A DNA stretch of 64,000 nt. Origin: Synchiropus splendidus (lineage: Eukaryota; Chordata; Actinopteri; Syngnathiformes; Callionymidae). Under the pieces are notes generated by a model. It saw only the letters and a list, made by a program, of their open reading frames with translations. It did not search any database and had not been told where the DNA came from. A program made the position numbers and the translations under genes. Shown one piece after another: positions 29,833-41,936 of this stretch; positions within the stretch are counted from its first letter, which is position 1, and every line of letters begins with the position of its first letter. Where the stretch lies: the NCBI RefSeq assembly GCF_027744825.2, contig NC_071334.1, positions 5,014,437 to 5,078,436 of the forward strand, in the 5' to 3' direction.

Positions 29833-30244
29833 GTTTGAGCTCAGACGCCGTGTGTTCCAGAGAAGTCAAAGCTGTGAGGAAGCAGAAAGTACATCGTCTC
29901 CTTCACTTGTCTGCTTATGGCTGAATGTTCGCAACGGTGGAAGGTTGTGTTTGCAGTATTCCTTTCACTTCCACATCACAGCTCCTTTTACGAATCATGC
30001 CAACTTTTGCTTCTCGCTTGTGTGTAAGTCAGACCACTCATGAGTCATATTCTTGGTGTTTCTCGTTTGTTTGGTTTCCTCCTTTGTTCACCGTTTCATA
30101 TCTGCAAATGTGTTTGTGACTTAATAGACCAGTGTAAAGCATTCGTATTTGGAGCAACAAGACTAAACAATTTGACTTTGAGGGAATTCAAATATAGAGT
30201 GGGGGGGTAAGGGAGTTGGTCGGCGAATTGGTGCAGCAGGGGGA

Positions 30245-30665
30245 AGTGCTGCAGTCACTATACCGTGCTGTTGTAAGTGAGAGCTGAGACAAAAGGCAAA
30301 GCTACTTACCGATCAATCTTTGTCCCGACCCTCAGCAATGGTCATGAGCTGTGGGTCATGACCGAAAGAACCAGATCGCAGATACAAGCGTCTGAAATGA
30401 CTTTTCTACATGAGGTGTTCTGTCACTCGGACAGACTCAGAGTAGAGAGGAGTCAGTTGATGTGGTTCAGGCATCTCGTGAGGACGCCCCCTGGAGGCCT
30501 CCCGTTGGAGGTGTTTTAGGCACGGCCAGCTGGGAGGAGACCCAGGGGTCGACCAAGGACCAGGTGGAGGGATTATACCTCTCCACTGGCCTGGGAGCGT
30601 CTCGGGATCCCGGGAGAAGGGCGTTTGGATCGACCTTTTGAAGCTGCTGCCCCCGCGACCCGGCA
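30245..30665 (+). pseudogene. Non-LTR retrotransposon ORF2 C-terminal fragment
   Basis: Plus-strand pieces include GHELWVMTERTRSQIQASEM, VERSQLMWFRHLVRTPPG and a downstream GRRPRGRPRT-like basic stretch in another frame. These are hallmarks of the C-terminal part of L2-type fish LINE ORF2. It is frameshifted and truncated, and lies about 400 bp downstream of the tph1 stop. Confidence 0.75.
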
Positions 30666-33464
30666 ACAGATAAGTGGATGAGGACGGATGGAATGAACAT
30701 ATTTTATTTACTCTGCTGAGTTGAATTAGACGCACAACCAGAATTAGAATGAAAGTTCCTGGCTCAGAAGTCTCAGGAGGCTGCATGTCCCAGCGGGTTG
30801 TTGAATGGAAAATGAAAAAAAAAAAACCTTCTTTATCCAACATTTTTCATTCAAATGAACACAAATACATTGACCAATACATCTTTTTAAATCCACATGT
30901 CCATTGTCAGAAACCTCTGGCAGCCCTTCAGTTTTCCCAGAGCAGTCATCTCCACCTCCAGCTGCCTGGCCAGGTGAGGAATCCGTCTCTGTGGCGTCAC
31001 CAACCTTCTCACCATAAGAGGGGGATCAAACTGATCCACAGAAGGGGCCTCGGTGTGTGTGGATTTCTGCTCCAACCCTGCAAGAACAGCTAGGTTAACC
31101 AATCAGGTGTCAGCTACAAGAGATTGTTGAGACGGCGTCCTCTTGACTGGATGGAACAGACAGAAGCCTGACCCCACCGTGGCCCTCTGAGGACCCTGCT
31201 CCAGAGGGATTTCTGTTCTATCTACAAGCCTGCGACTTGTAAAGTGAGAGCTTTGCCAGGCTTTTTGAAGATGCAGCGCCGATGTGAGGGAATCGTATGC
31301 TTTGTTTGTATTCATCTGTCTGTGGAGGTCACGAATCTAATCTAATCTGAAAAGAGTGAGTGTTGAACAAACATGTCTGATTTTCAGTGGGACGCTCTTG
31401 ACTTAGATGATGGGAAAGGGAAGAAACAAGTCAGAGTTGTGAATGAATCTTTTGATGTTTTATGTTAAAAAAAAGAACATTTTCTGTCATCTCAATAAAA
31501 CTGTTGCCATTTTGTCTCTATCTAAAAGAAGTGTTGGGTTATATACTGAACTTCTTTGTTTTGTTTTGCTTCATCATCAATATGGATTACATTATCACAA
31601 CATGTTGGCACAGGGAAGTTAAACTTCCCCTCCCAAACTCTAAGCCTATCAATCCCTAGACACACTGTAGATGAAAAGTAATATGGGAGGGAAGTGTTTT
31701 TACTCACTGTCGTGAGCTGATTTAACACAAGACTTCCAGCACCAGCCTGTCACTCAAGTGGATGAGTCAGCATCAGTCAGATGTGACTAGATCCATATCC
31801 TGCTATCAGCGTATCAGCTCAGCGTATTTGTCTTCAAATAGCAAATAAATGTTTGACAAACATAAAAGCTGTGCTGTGTTGAAAGAGGATTCAAGCTCAC
31901 AAGGTTTCTTCTCTTTCACTGCCTCACGATCCTGCATAGGCTCCGCCCATTTCTCCCCCGTTGGTTCACCAAACCAAGTGAGATGATCAGCGCCGATGCA
32001 AGAGGTTGCAGAAACGTTGGAGCTGTCATTTCCAAAACGTCGTCTCCAATGCTGGATATGCAGGAAGCAAGACACAGCACAGCAGCCAATGACACGCTGT
32101 CTTTACACGTGACGTCAAGAAGTGTGTTCCAATTCTGAGGGACGTCAGTCACTTCACTTGGTGGTCGGAGGCTGCTTCATAGTGGAGGGAGCTCAGAACC
32201 AAGTGCCGGTGTTAGGGGGAGAAATGGGACACAGCCTAAGTCTTGCACTGTAAAAAATGGACATTTTTGAAGCAATCCATAACCGACACTGTTTCAATCT
32301 GAAATATTAGCCATATTATGTCTTCTTTTTGTTAGAGGCTAAATCTACCAAACTTGACTCTGTGGCTCTCCTCCACCAAACACTGTGCCTCACAATACAG
32401 AAGACACTCTACTTGAAGAACAGACATCCATCAAATTCTCTAAGTCATGCAGTCATGTCATAAAATGTTTTTGTTGTTACACTCTGTGTTTTTGTTATTA
32501 CACTCCGTAAACAATGGTGTGGTGATCAGGGCCTGGCCATAAGCCACAGCTGGGGAACAGCAGCGTCTGTTACCTACCACTGATCGCCAGGCTTCAGCAT
32601 GGATGGGAACACCATGTTCCCTTCATATCATTTGTAATTGTGAGTGACCGCCTGCGCTATACAATATTTGCGGCTGCATTTTTAAAGCATAGATCCAGAG
32701 GACGACAATTAGAAAGACAAAACCGAGTACGTGGGGAAAATGAGCGCAATAAAGCCTGGATTTTTCCTTCCCTTGGCTGGACCATGAACTACCGGATCCA
32801 AGACGAGAGCGCGACCTTCGCCATCCCGTACAGATGTCTTGTTTGCCAAGTATTGTGAGGAGATTGTGCAATATTTGCAGGCATCTGAATCAATGAAAGG
32901 TGGGCCATCGTACAAAGTACTATACCAACAACAACAAAAAAAAGAATACATCAAAGGCACTGAGACTCAGCACACCTCCACCATGTAAAACACTGCCAAA
33001 TTAGATGAGCAGAACTGCGGGTGAGGAACAAAAATTCAGACTTTAAAGTGACTTTAATCTCAGCATTTTCAATTCAACCAACTCATAATAACTGACACTT
33101 GAACAGGCGGAGGTCTTGTCCGCCTTCATTGTCATCGCCCCAGCTCCCATTGTGCAAGCAACAGCTCGGTAAAGTATTATTATGACTGACCACCGCGACA
33201 CAACATCACTCTGTGTCATGTCAGTCAAACACAAAAACCGAGGAGAAACGCAGCAAACATTAGCTAAAGGGCCATACAGAATCGCCACATACAAATATGC
33301 ACTCAAGTATCCAAACATGGACACAGTGCTACACACACATACACACACTCACACCCATGAAAAACCTTTCCAAAGGTCTGCACATCCCCGGACGAAATTC
33401 GAGCGTTCACACTGAAGCAGGACTCTTTTTGTTTTCTTTTTAAGATTATTGAACTTGTAGGCAG

Positions 33465-33690
33465 ATCTCTGAGTTTCCATATGAAATGTGCCTGTGAGCT
33501 CAGCGTCCGTGACATCACAGCTCAGGCACAAACAAGAGCAGTGTTGCTCTAAGGAGGAGAAGGTTGTGTTGATGCTCAAGGCCCATGCAAATAAGTCGCT
33601 CACCAGGATGCAGATCCTGCGCTGTGTTTTTGGAAAAATCTCTATCTGTCAGTGTTTGTGTTGAGTCAATAATGACTTGTTTGATTTTGA
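33465..33690 (+). repeat. Unidentified repeat fragment, inverted partner of 37176-37413
   Basis: Shares long blocks with the reverse complement of 37176-37413, for example GTTGCTCTAAGGAGGAGAAG, and CCAGGATGCAGATCCT, plus GTCAATAATGAC. Roughly 80% identity by eye, with a small deletion in this copy. Confidence 0.7.
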
Positions 33691-33814
33691 AAGCTTCTAA
33701 ATGAACTGTGTCAGCATATGCTGGGGCAGATTTATGGTTTGTACGTGCAAAATCAAACTCATTTGCTCATTCAAGAAAAATGTACCCAGTGGTTTGTCAG
33801 GAATATTTGAATCC

Positions 33815-34030
33815 CATCGATCCATCCATCTTCAACTGCATAACCGTTGCCGGATCCCGGGGGCAGCAGCTACAGAAGGTGGCTCCAAACGCCCTTCTCC
33901 CAGCCAACATCCACCAGCTCTGACTGGCCAGATCTCATCCCTCCACCTGGTCCTGGGTCGACTCCTGGGTCTCCTCCCAGCTGGCCGTGCCTGAAACCCC
34001 TCCAAAGAGAAGCGTCCTCATGAGATGCCC
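33815..34030 (-). pseudogene. LINE 3' fragment
   Basis: Contains the reverse complement of the same segment found near 30500-30660 (GGATCCCGGGGGCAGCAGCT, ACCTGGTCCTGGGTCGACTC, CAGCTGGCCGTGCCT). It is another truncated copy of the same retrotransposon family in the opposite orientation. Confidence 0.7.
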
Positions 34031-34825
34031 CGACACCCTCAACTGATTGTTTACCACAAGTAATCTGGCTACCATAAATACATATTTCTCCTGTTCTTTG
34101 CCATCCATTCTGTCATACAACTCAATATAAGCCACTACACAAGCCTTAGCAACAGCTCTCACTTTGCCCGACTGCACCTACTTCTATCTGCACTCCTTAT
34201 CCCTCTGCACTATTTTTCTTTGATTCCTTTGTTTCACCAGATACTTTGCGGTATCACACCGTTATTTTCAGGAATTGGAATTTTCATTTCATTTGAAAAC
34301 GTCTTTTTTAATTTATAAAATATTATCATAAAAGGGATATTTCACAACACTATTTTCTAATTAAAAAATAGCCAGTAACTTTTAATTTGAATTTAAAAAA
34401 GAAAGGAAACTGTCGAAGCGAACGTATCACAGAAGAAGGGAGTATCTATCACCTGACTGAGTTTTGAGACATTTTACTGTTTAAACTGAGTAAACACTCC
34501 ACACGAGAGGTAACAGAGTCCACATCGACAGTAACTGCACTTAACTACAGCCTTGTCAAAAAAAGCATCTGGTGTGACAGCTGACATTCAAAAGACTGTG
34601 TCGCTCTCCTCCTGTCAAAACGCTAGGTGACCTGATTTCCACATGAAGGGATGGACAGGTTGTTCAAAACGCAAATAAGTGTATGGTCAAATGTGTGAAA
34701 AAATATTAGCGGTGTTGAGATTGACTTTAGTGACCACTTTTTAATGCATTAATTTTCCAAAAATCAACAAACCCATGGTTAAATAAGAAGATGGTTTATC
34801 AATAAATGATGAAATAGATAGCACT

Positions 34826-34936
34826 AGTGATGAGGTGGAAGAGGTTTCATGAAACAGTGTCCTGATTTTCAGAGGCCACCAGATGGCGGTGGCTGGTGTA
34901 CCCTCAATGTTTCATGATACCCCACCAACACATCAC
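34826..34936. mobile_element. Palindromic-ended short transposon, copy 3 (truncated)
   Basis: Carries AGTGATGAGG, GTTTCATGAAACAGTGTCC and CAGAGGCCACCAGATGGCG, and ends CATCAC. It is an internally deleted relative of 21205-21404. Confidence 0.55.
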
Positions 34937-35179
34937 CAGATAAGACGTAACTTCACATATTCCTGATCTTCAATTCCTTCTGAAGCTCCATCTCTTGAGA
35001 CACATTTTTTTGAATTTGTAAGACATTGAATTCAAATGACACCTTATGGATATGAAAGAAGTTGAGACACTCTTTATAAAAAGCAAATGAATAGAAAAAG
35101 CTCATGAATCTATCAACTGTGAGACTTTACGTCCACCTGAGGCCACTGTAGTCTGAGTTAGAGCAGCTTAAGAAGCCCT

Positions 35180-35560
35180 TAATGATTGAAGGACTGGAGC
35201 ATGAAGCATCGTATGTGACGCTCAACATCATGGACTGCACCACCAGTGATCTCACTGTGAAGCTGCTGAAGTTTGCTGATGACACCACCATCATCGGCCT
35301 CGTCCAGGATGTCTGCTTATTGACAGCAAGTGGACCGGCTGTTGTCCTGCAGCAGAACCCACTCAAGACTCTGGGTAGGCATGAGCATCTCCCATGGGCT
35401 GAGCTGGGAGCAGAACACCCGCTTCATTCTAAAGAAGGCCCATCAGTGAATGTACTGTTCTTTCTAAGGCTCTTGAAGAAACATGCTCTGATCCAGGAGC
35501 TGCTGCTGCTGCAGTTCTACACTGAGGTCTTGTGCTCCTCCATTGCAGTGAGATATTGAG
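35180..35560 (+). pseudogene. LINE reverse-transcriptase fragment
   Basis: The open stretch reads LKFADDTTIIGLVQD, the F/YADD catalytic block of a reverse transcriptase. It is followed in other frames by NPLKTLG and QELLLLQFYTEVLCSSIAV, the usual downstream order in fish LINEs. Deletions and frameshifts make it a relic. Confidence 0.8.
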
Positions 35561-37175
35561 CGCCAACAAAATCAAACTTCACACCATCATCTCTGAGGTA
35601 TTTCGCACCAACTCAAATCTGGTTCTCGAACCGGTGCCCTTCGGGACTCTAAGACCCTCAATGCGTTCTATCGAACCAGGCCACATTCAGATGGGTTTAA
35701 ACGGAACTAAAGTGGGAGGGCTCTAAAAAGTGTCACTCAGGCAGAAGTAAACACAACACTCCGCTGTGACATCCTGCAGGGCTGCCAACACTCACCCAGT
35801 TGGAGTGAGAGGCTCGCACTTCCCGGGTCTCACACATTTCTCGCCGACTGACCGTTTATTTGAGATAAATGCAGCACAATCTGCTCTGCGAAAGTCAACT
35901 ATTGAGGCTCTGAACATGTGACCTCGAGTTAGAGCACAAGGTTGCTGGTTCATGATTTCATGATTTCCGAATTGCATTTTCAATCGAAATTAATGAATTT
36001 TACCATTAGCCAGTTTGAAATAGTAACGTAAATAATGAGGCAGTTCGTCTCTTCTTAACAGCTGAAAAGATCCGATTGAATGGTAACAACGTACCCTCCT
36101 CCCCATATCGACGGGAAACCCTCTGGGCGCCCTGTATTCCGAAAACTTTTGTAGCTTTACTCAGACAGGTTGTTTTCATCCCATAATCACGCATGAATAA
36201 ACTTTTCATGGTGAGGATACATCCAATACGTCCAAACACACAAGAGTGTGTTTGCTTTGCCAGACGGTCCTGAGTCTGATAGCTCTCTCATGCCAGAGTA
36301 AGCAAAGCAGCATTGAAGTAAATTAATTTCCAGCACTTTGTCGACTTCCTTCTGATAAGGCAAACAGAGAATACGACACACCCACAGATGATGTCATGGT
36401 TTGCAAACCTTTCTGTGGTTCCAGTCACGAACCAACTTTCCAGAGCACAGCGATTCAAAATTGCGTCCCGGAACCAGCGCGTAGCCATGTCGGTGTGAAA
36501 GGGCTCTCAGTGGTGCTCTCGTGCATCAGACTTGCTCTTGGAGCTAACGCAGAGGTGGGGCCGGTATTTACAGGTGGCATCATGGAATGTGACCTTCATG
36601 AATGGATTCAGAATTGAATCCCAATCTCGACTCTTTGCGGCAATATTTGTGGGCAAATGTGGGCGTTTGGCGTCGCACAAAAGACCCATCTCAACAAGGT
36701 GGTAGTGAAAATGATGTGGCAGGGTTTGGGACCCCAGTAGCATCAGAGACGGTTGCACCAGGTCATCAAAACATGAACACCCCGCTAGAAGTGTAAGGCC
36801 TCACAAACGGAAGAAGAAGTAACGTGATATGTAACAAATTCCTTGGATGTAGCAAGTAGCAAATATGCAATGCACTTGTGGTCTTCAGAAGCTGCTAAAT
36901 AAAGAGGAAATGATTACATGGTAAATCAGACCAACAGGCGATACATTCATTTTCCCTTCACTCATTTTTCATTCACTAAACTTGCAAAATCAACTGTAAA
37001 CAAAACGGCATATTGAATGCAAAGAAGTGATTGTCACAACACGCTGTTCTGTCTTGTCAAGTGACTGGAATCCGTCTGGCTTGATCCCTGTGCGTCTTTA
37101 GTGTGCGCAAAGTGTCGATTTACTACGAACAAACTGAAGTGGCAGCAGTACGTGCTGACGCAGTTCGATCATGGA

Positions 37176-37413
37176 CTCTAAAATCAGACGAGTCATTATT
37201 GACTTGACACAAACACTCTGATAGGTAGAGATTTTTCAAAAGCCACAGCACAGGATCTGCATCCTGGTAAAGGGCACAAAGTGAGTTATTTGCGCGGGCC
37301 TTCAGCATCAACACATCCTTCTCCTCCTTAGAGCAACACTGGTCTTGTTTGCACCTGAGCTGTTGTCACAGAAGCATGAAACACTGAGCTCACATGTCAG
37401 TTTCACATACGCG
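37176..37413 (-). repeat. Unidentified coding-like repeat fragment, inverted partner of 33465-33690
   Basis: On the minus strand an open frame runs through LMLKARANNSLCALYQDADP and continues about 40 residues before a stop. The matching copy at 33465-33690 is interrupted. I do not recognise the family; it may be a transposon internal region or a duplicated exon relic. Confidence 0.5.
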
Positions 37414-37432
37414 TCCTTGATCGAAGTAAAAT

Positions 37433-37897
37433 CTACTGAGATCCAATTATTTTCATTGGAAAACAAAGTGAAATAAGAACCACCTCATTTGCATCAGTGG
37501 TCTGAGGAAAGAAACACTTGGTTGGGACAAAGATATGGATCTCAACCTGGTGGGGTCCCAGCCCCCAATTCATGGAAGCGTTATCACAGTAAGACCACTG
37601 GTTCTCAATTGGTCTGTCTGTCCTTTGTCTTTCAGTGATCAGCTGCCACCCAAATGTTGAGGAACACTTGAGTCTGCTGTTGTCCATCCTGAGAGTATAA
37701 GAGAATTCTGCACTCCACAATCTTCCTCTCAATATAAAAGCCATGGCAATGGCCTGTGACTCACTGAAAATGGCTTCCACCTGTTGAGGAGGAGGGTAGT
37801 CAAAAACAAGACACTGACTCAGACAAAAAGAAAACTTCTGGAGGTCAAGAGTACGACAGGATGGTACTGGTAGGCAAAGCCAGTGCTTCACTACCAA
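37433..37897 (-). CDS. Unrecognised 154-residue open frame, possible exon
   Basis: Open minus-strand stretch of 465 bp, long for this AT-rich spacer. Within it an acceptor-like CAG precedes GTGGAAGCC (about 37782) and a donor-like GAGGTGGTT occurs near 37484. A central segment between them of about 98 residues has four cysteines and a balanced composition, with pieces such as SSTFGWQLITERQ and NQWSYCDNASMNWG. No family recognised, no upstream or downstream exons found. It could be an exon relic, part of the repeat at 37176-37413, or chance. Confidence 0.25.
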   Translation of the reverse strand: MVVKHWLCLPVPSCRTLDLQKFSFCLSQCLVFDYPPPQQVEAIFSESQAIAMAFILRGRLWSAEFSYTLRMDNSRLKCSSTFGWQLITERQRTDRPIENQWSYCDNASMNWGLGPHQVEIHIFVPTKCFFPQTTDANEVVLISLCFPMKIIGSQ

Positions 37898-40654
37898 GTC
37901 CTTTGAGCTAAATGAAAGAAAAACAAAAGCCTTATGGGGTTGTACAATGGCAAGACCAGGGTCTTGTGCGTGGACGACCAGCGTCAGCCACTATAAACAA
38001 TCACAACTGAAACAAGACAAACAAGAAAAGCAAACCTCAGGCAAGCAGCTTCAGTCCACCCTCAACACTGTCTCCCACTGACACAGTACTAAAGTGGAAT
38101 TCTTATTGCAGACAATAGTCCAGATGACTCCCAAAATGTTCTTGTTCCATTGCACAAATTTCAGATATTTTGAACAAAGACAGACAAACGAAGCAAGTGC
38201 TGAAAACATGATCTCCTCGACAGAGATTAAAAAAGAAAAAAAACATTTCCAAAACCTTTGACTTTTACAACCACACTTGATGATGAGTCCAAAAGGAGAC
38301 TTCTGAAAATATTTCCAAGAAAACAAGGCCTGCCTGGTTCCTGGCTTTAAGTGTTAAGCCTGTTTAGCGCTTCTTTTACAATTAGAAAAAATGAGAAACA
38401 CACTTTAGAGAACTCCACAAAAATTAAATTAAGATTGATCTTTGAATGTAGCCACAAATATAATATATGTGATGGATTTTTTATTTTATCACTACCAGCA
38501 CAATTATTTAATTAATTTTATTTTTATTGATATACATATAGTCATTATTGATGTTTTTATTTGAAAAAAAAAGGGGTGGTTGGGAGAATGAACGGGGAAG
38601 GGACGCGGTGGGAGGAGGGAAGGAGTTATTGTTTTTGCCTGTGTATGATTGTATTGTATTGTTGTGAGATGCAGAATACTCTTGGGTTACATTTTCACAA
38701 ATCATTTAAATTTGTTTTTTGATGCTGTCAACAGGTAATCTGTTCAGGTATCTAATCTGGTGTCAGAAAACACATTTTAAAGCCAATTTTTTAAGAGGGC
38801 TTTAAGGGGCAATCGAGGATCTGCCATTGGGTGCTTACCGCTCTATGCAACCCGTCCTCACTCCCATGGTGTAATATATTGACGTTGGGAAGGTTCCTTT
38901 TGTGTCCTATACTGACTCCAATGGCAGCCTTCAGCGTTGCATGTTGACACATTGGTGGCGCCACGTGAAAAAAGGTAGGTTGGGTTAGGTAAGCCATGGG
39001 GTGGTGCGCCATTCATTCTACGTTTCTAAATGTGTCTAAATGCTATTTAATGCCACGGTCACGGTGGGAATAATAATGGGAATAATGGGAATTGTGCATT
39101 TATTATACAAGAATTGTGCATTTATTATACAATATTAACATTATTAATTGTATGTGCTACTAATATAGAAGTTATTCACAGGAATGCTGAATGAGGGAGA
39201 GTGGATGAGTGTGTGTGAGAATTTGAAGTTACAGGTGGAGTTCAAAGACAGGAGTGAACTGGAGGAACAAACATTGGAACTCAAGGTCCAAGGTCAGGTG
39301 GAGGAGGCTGGGAAGTACCATCTTCTCCAGAGCTGGAAGGAGCTGGTTCTGATAAGAGCCACCTGGGTCCAGAACAGGGATGCATGCCTTGTGATCGTTG
39401 CCATGGTTATGAGGGAGCCAGCGACCAGGACTGGCGTCAACGACTGAGGACCAATCGGACGAGGACGAAGCCCACGTAGAGAAACTTTTGTGTATAAAGG
39501 GTCAAGACCTCAGATAGTTATTTGTCACTCTACCGGACTTCTGGCTAAGTCAGGCGTAGTTGTTGACCCAGAATTCTGCTTTTGTATTAGACTCCTCTGT
39601 CAGGGAACACATTTCTTGGATATAACTTGTTGGATTCTGGGTAGTCATTCTCACGAGTGAACGAACGCGCAGAGGTACACAGGAGGTGTATTTCCAACAG
39701 GAACAATACGTTTCTGAGGAAGAAGTAAGCTGCTAACTAACCTAGATTTAAATGAACTTAGCCTCCCGGTGCAACAAGAATTGGCAGTCCAGTGCATTTC
39801 TAAACGATAGAGGTGTTTGGTTTGGTCCCTTTTGTCAGTCTGGAGTTGGATTTATCCGTCATTGAATCGGCGTCACTTCGCACATAACAGAGCAAATCTC
39901 ATACTCAGTAAGATGGGATGTGTGTTCAATTGTTCGTCAGGGTTAGTTAGGGTTCCTTCTTGAATCCAAATAAATATACAAAAACCTCAGTCTATTCAAT
40001 GTGGATTTTAAAGGTTGACACACCCTGAAGCAAATAATGACTCAATAAGTTATTTTCCTAGGTTTCATAATTTTCTATATAGAACTGAGGTTAATTCTAA
40101 AAGTGTGAGCTGAACGACACACTCTGCCACTCTGTGTTTTGTTTCTACACGCGAGCACAGCTCAGTGAACAGGAGGCATAACGTGTCACGTTTGGATGAA
40201 CGTGAACACTTGTGAGCTGATCTGCAGATCCGAGGTGTTTGCTCAACTTTAGGGCTGGACTGGTCCATAACTCAGCAGCCCACTGGTTTCTTGTTACACT
40301 GGTACGGTGAAACACTTGTGTGCTCTTCGGATGTGCCTTTTTATTTATCTATTTTTTCAAAATCCCCTAACTTGCTTTAGTTACGGATGTTTTACCTACT
40401 TACAATGATGACCGACGAAGAATGAAGTTTTTCACTAACCTTTGTCACCCGACACATTTAGCAAAGACTGGGAAATGATGCTGTTTCACCTCATTTGTCT
40501 GGACATAGAGGCGGGGGATATGACGACATTAAATCATGAACAACTAGAACGTGCTGACCATCTACCTACGTAAGGAGATGCCGTGGGTTCAGTCAGATTC
40601 TTTCCATACACTACTGATCTATGCTGAAGCGTTCACTCCTCCATCACTCGCTGC

Positions 40655-41135
40655 AGCGCTACACAAGGTGCAGATCATCTTCCTCCATCTGTCCTCTGCG
40701 TCCTCTTCTCTCAAACCTACAAACCTCATGTCCTCCTTCACCACCTCCATCAATCTCCTCTGTGGCCTTCCTCTCCACCTTCTGCCTGGCAGTTCCAACC
40801 TCAACATCTTCATCTACCAATGTACTGGCTCTCTCTCTCCTCTGTACATGTCTTTTCAACATCTTCTTCTTCTTTCTCTGTGGGCTTCTCCCTTCAGTGG
40901 TGGCCACAGTGGATCATCCTCCTCCATCTGCCCTTGTCCTCTGCTTCCTCTTCTCTCAAACCTACAAACCTCATGTCCTCCTTCACCACCTCCATCAGTC
41001 TCCTCTTTGGCCTTCCTCTCCACCTTCTGCCTGGCAGTTCCAACCTCAACATCTTCATCTACCAGTGTACTGGCTCTCTCTCTCTCCTCTGTACATGTCC
41101 AAACCATCTCCATCCAGCCTCTCTGACTTGGTCTC
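40655..41135 (-). pseudogene. Non-LTR retrotransposon ORF2 fragment, internally duplicated
   Basis: Minus-strand pieces include MLRLELPGRRWRGRPQRRLM and VVKEDMRFVGLREEDAEDRW, followed by WRKMI. This is the basic C-terminal stretch of LINE ORF2. It is a paralog of 17795-18515, again with a roughly 250-bp duplicated segment. Confidence 0.75.
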
Positions 41136-41878
41136 CACCAAGCTGAGCCAAAGATTGTTAAAGATTTGTCTATACACCATAAAAGAAATTATATTATAAA
41201 ATCAAAACAGTTATTTAAAATAACTATCTAACTAATGTCTCATGGAGACGTTTTTAAACAAATACATGTTGTAATTTGTTTCAGCAAGTAACATGTGAAA
41301 GTAGCCACAAGTCAATAGCAGCAATTTTCAAAGTACATCTTTTTCAGAACGGAGCACAATTGGCTGAGTTTGTTTTTCAGTGAACGAAGTGTGCCTCGGC
41401 TTAATAAAGGCTGAAAGACACTGGTCTAGATGACCACTTACCAACAGCTATGAGCTCATGCATTCCGACAGACATCACATCACAAGGTGGGCAGACAAGG
41501 CCAAAAGTGTTCATCCCAGTCCGGCCCAGGTCAACATGCAATGGTTTCAACAGAATGAATGTCAGGAAGCAGATCCTTTATGACCCTGAAAATGACAAAA
41601 AAATTGAACCATCAGGTCTCCTTCAAAGCAAAGCATTGTTTTCATTGATTTTCACAACATATAAGTGACATAAATGTGTTCACTGTCAATAGAAATGACT
41701 GGTGAGCCGGATCACCCTTACTTAACATGAAATCAAGTGACGTGTAAATGTCATTGGCCTACTGTAGCGATGCGGTGCGAGTGACGAGTGACTCCTGGAG
41801 CAGCCTTGAACACACAAATGCTGACAACTTTTCTCCGTACCTGTCAGAGGAGCAGTGGCTCCTCCCGTGTCATCTGGC

Positions 41879-41885
41879 TATAAAA
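41879..41885 (+). promoter_or_regulatory. TATA box of the mucin gene
   Basis: TATAAAA lies 52 bp upstream of the ATG at 41937. With a start site about 25-30 bp downstream, the 5' leader would be only 20-30 nt. A canonical TATA box fits a tissue-restricted secretory gene. Confidence 0.75.
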
Positions 41886-41936
41886 GCTGGATCCTCCAGG
41901 TGAAGAGCGTCAGAGCAGGCCAGTCCAAGTTCCAAC

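Larger units (their letters stand above)
29833..41870. other. Intergenic region between tph1 and the mucin gene
   Basis: Mostly repeat relics: reverse-transcriptase-type fragments at 30245-30665, 33815-34030, 35180-35560 and 40655-41135, a miniature element at 34826-34936, and an inverted pair of unknown fragments (33465-33690 and 37176-37413). The nearest plus-strand AATAAA I noted downstream of tph1 is at 31494-31499. Stretches 31320-33460, 34040-34820, 35560-37100 and 37900-40650 hold only short open frames with no recognised family. Confidence 0.65.

Noticed and set aside
32600..32960. Possible gene fragment (72- to 83-residue frames; EEIVQYLQAS-like segment in a third frame)
   Set aside because: The frames are short and overlapping on both strands, and I recognise no family; not enough to annotate.
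39184..39447. 87-residue open frame MLNEGEWMSV onward
   Set aside because: Glu/Leu-rich, no splice partners or recognisable family; consistent with chance.
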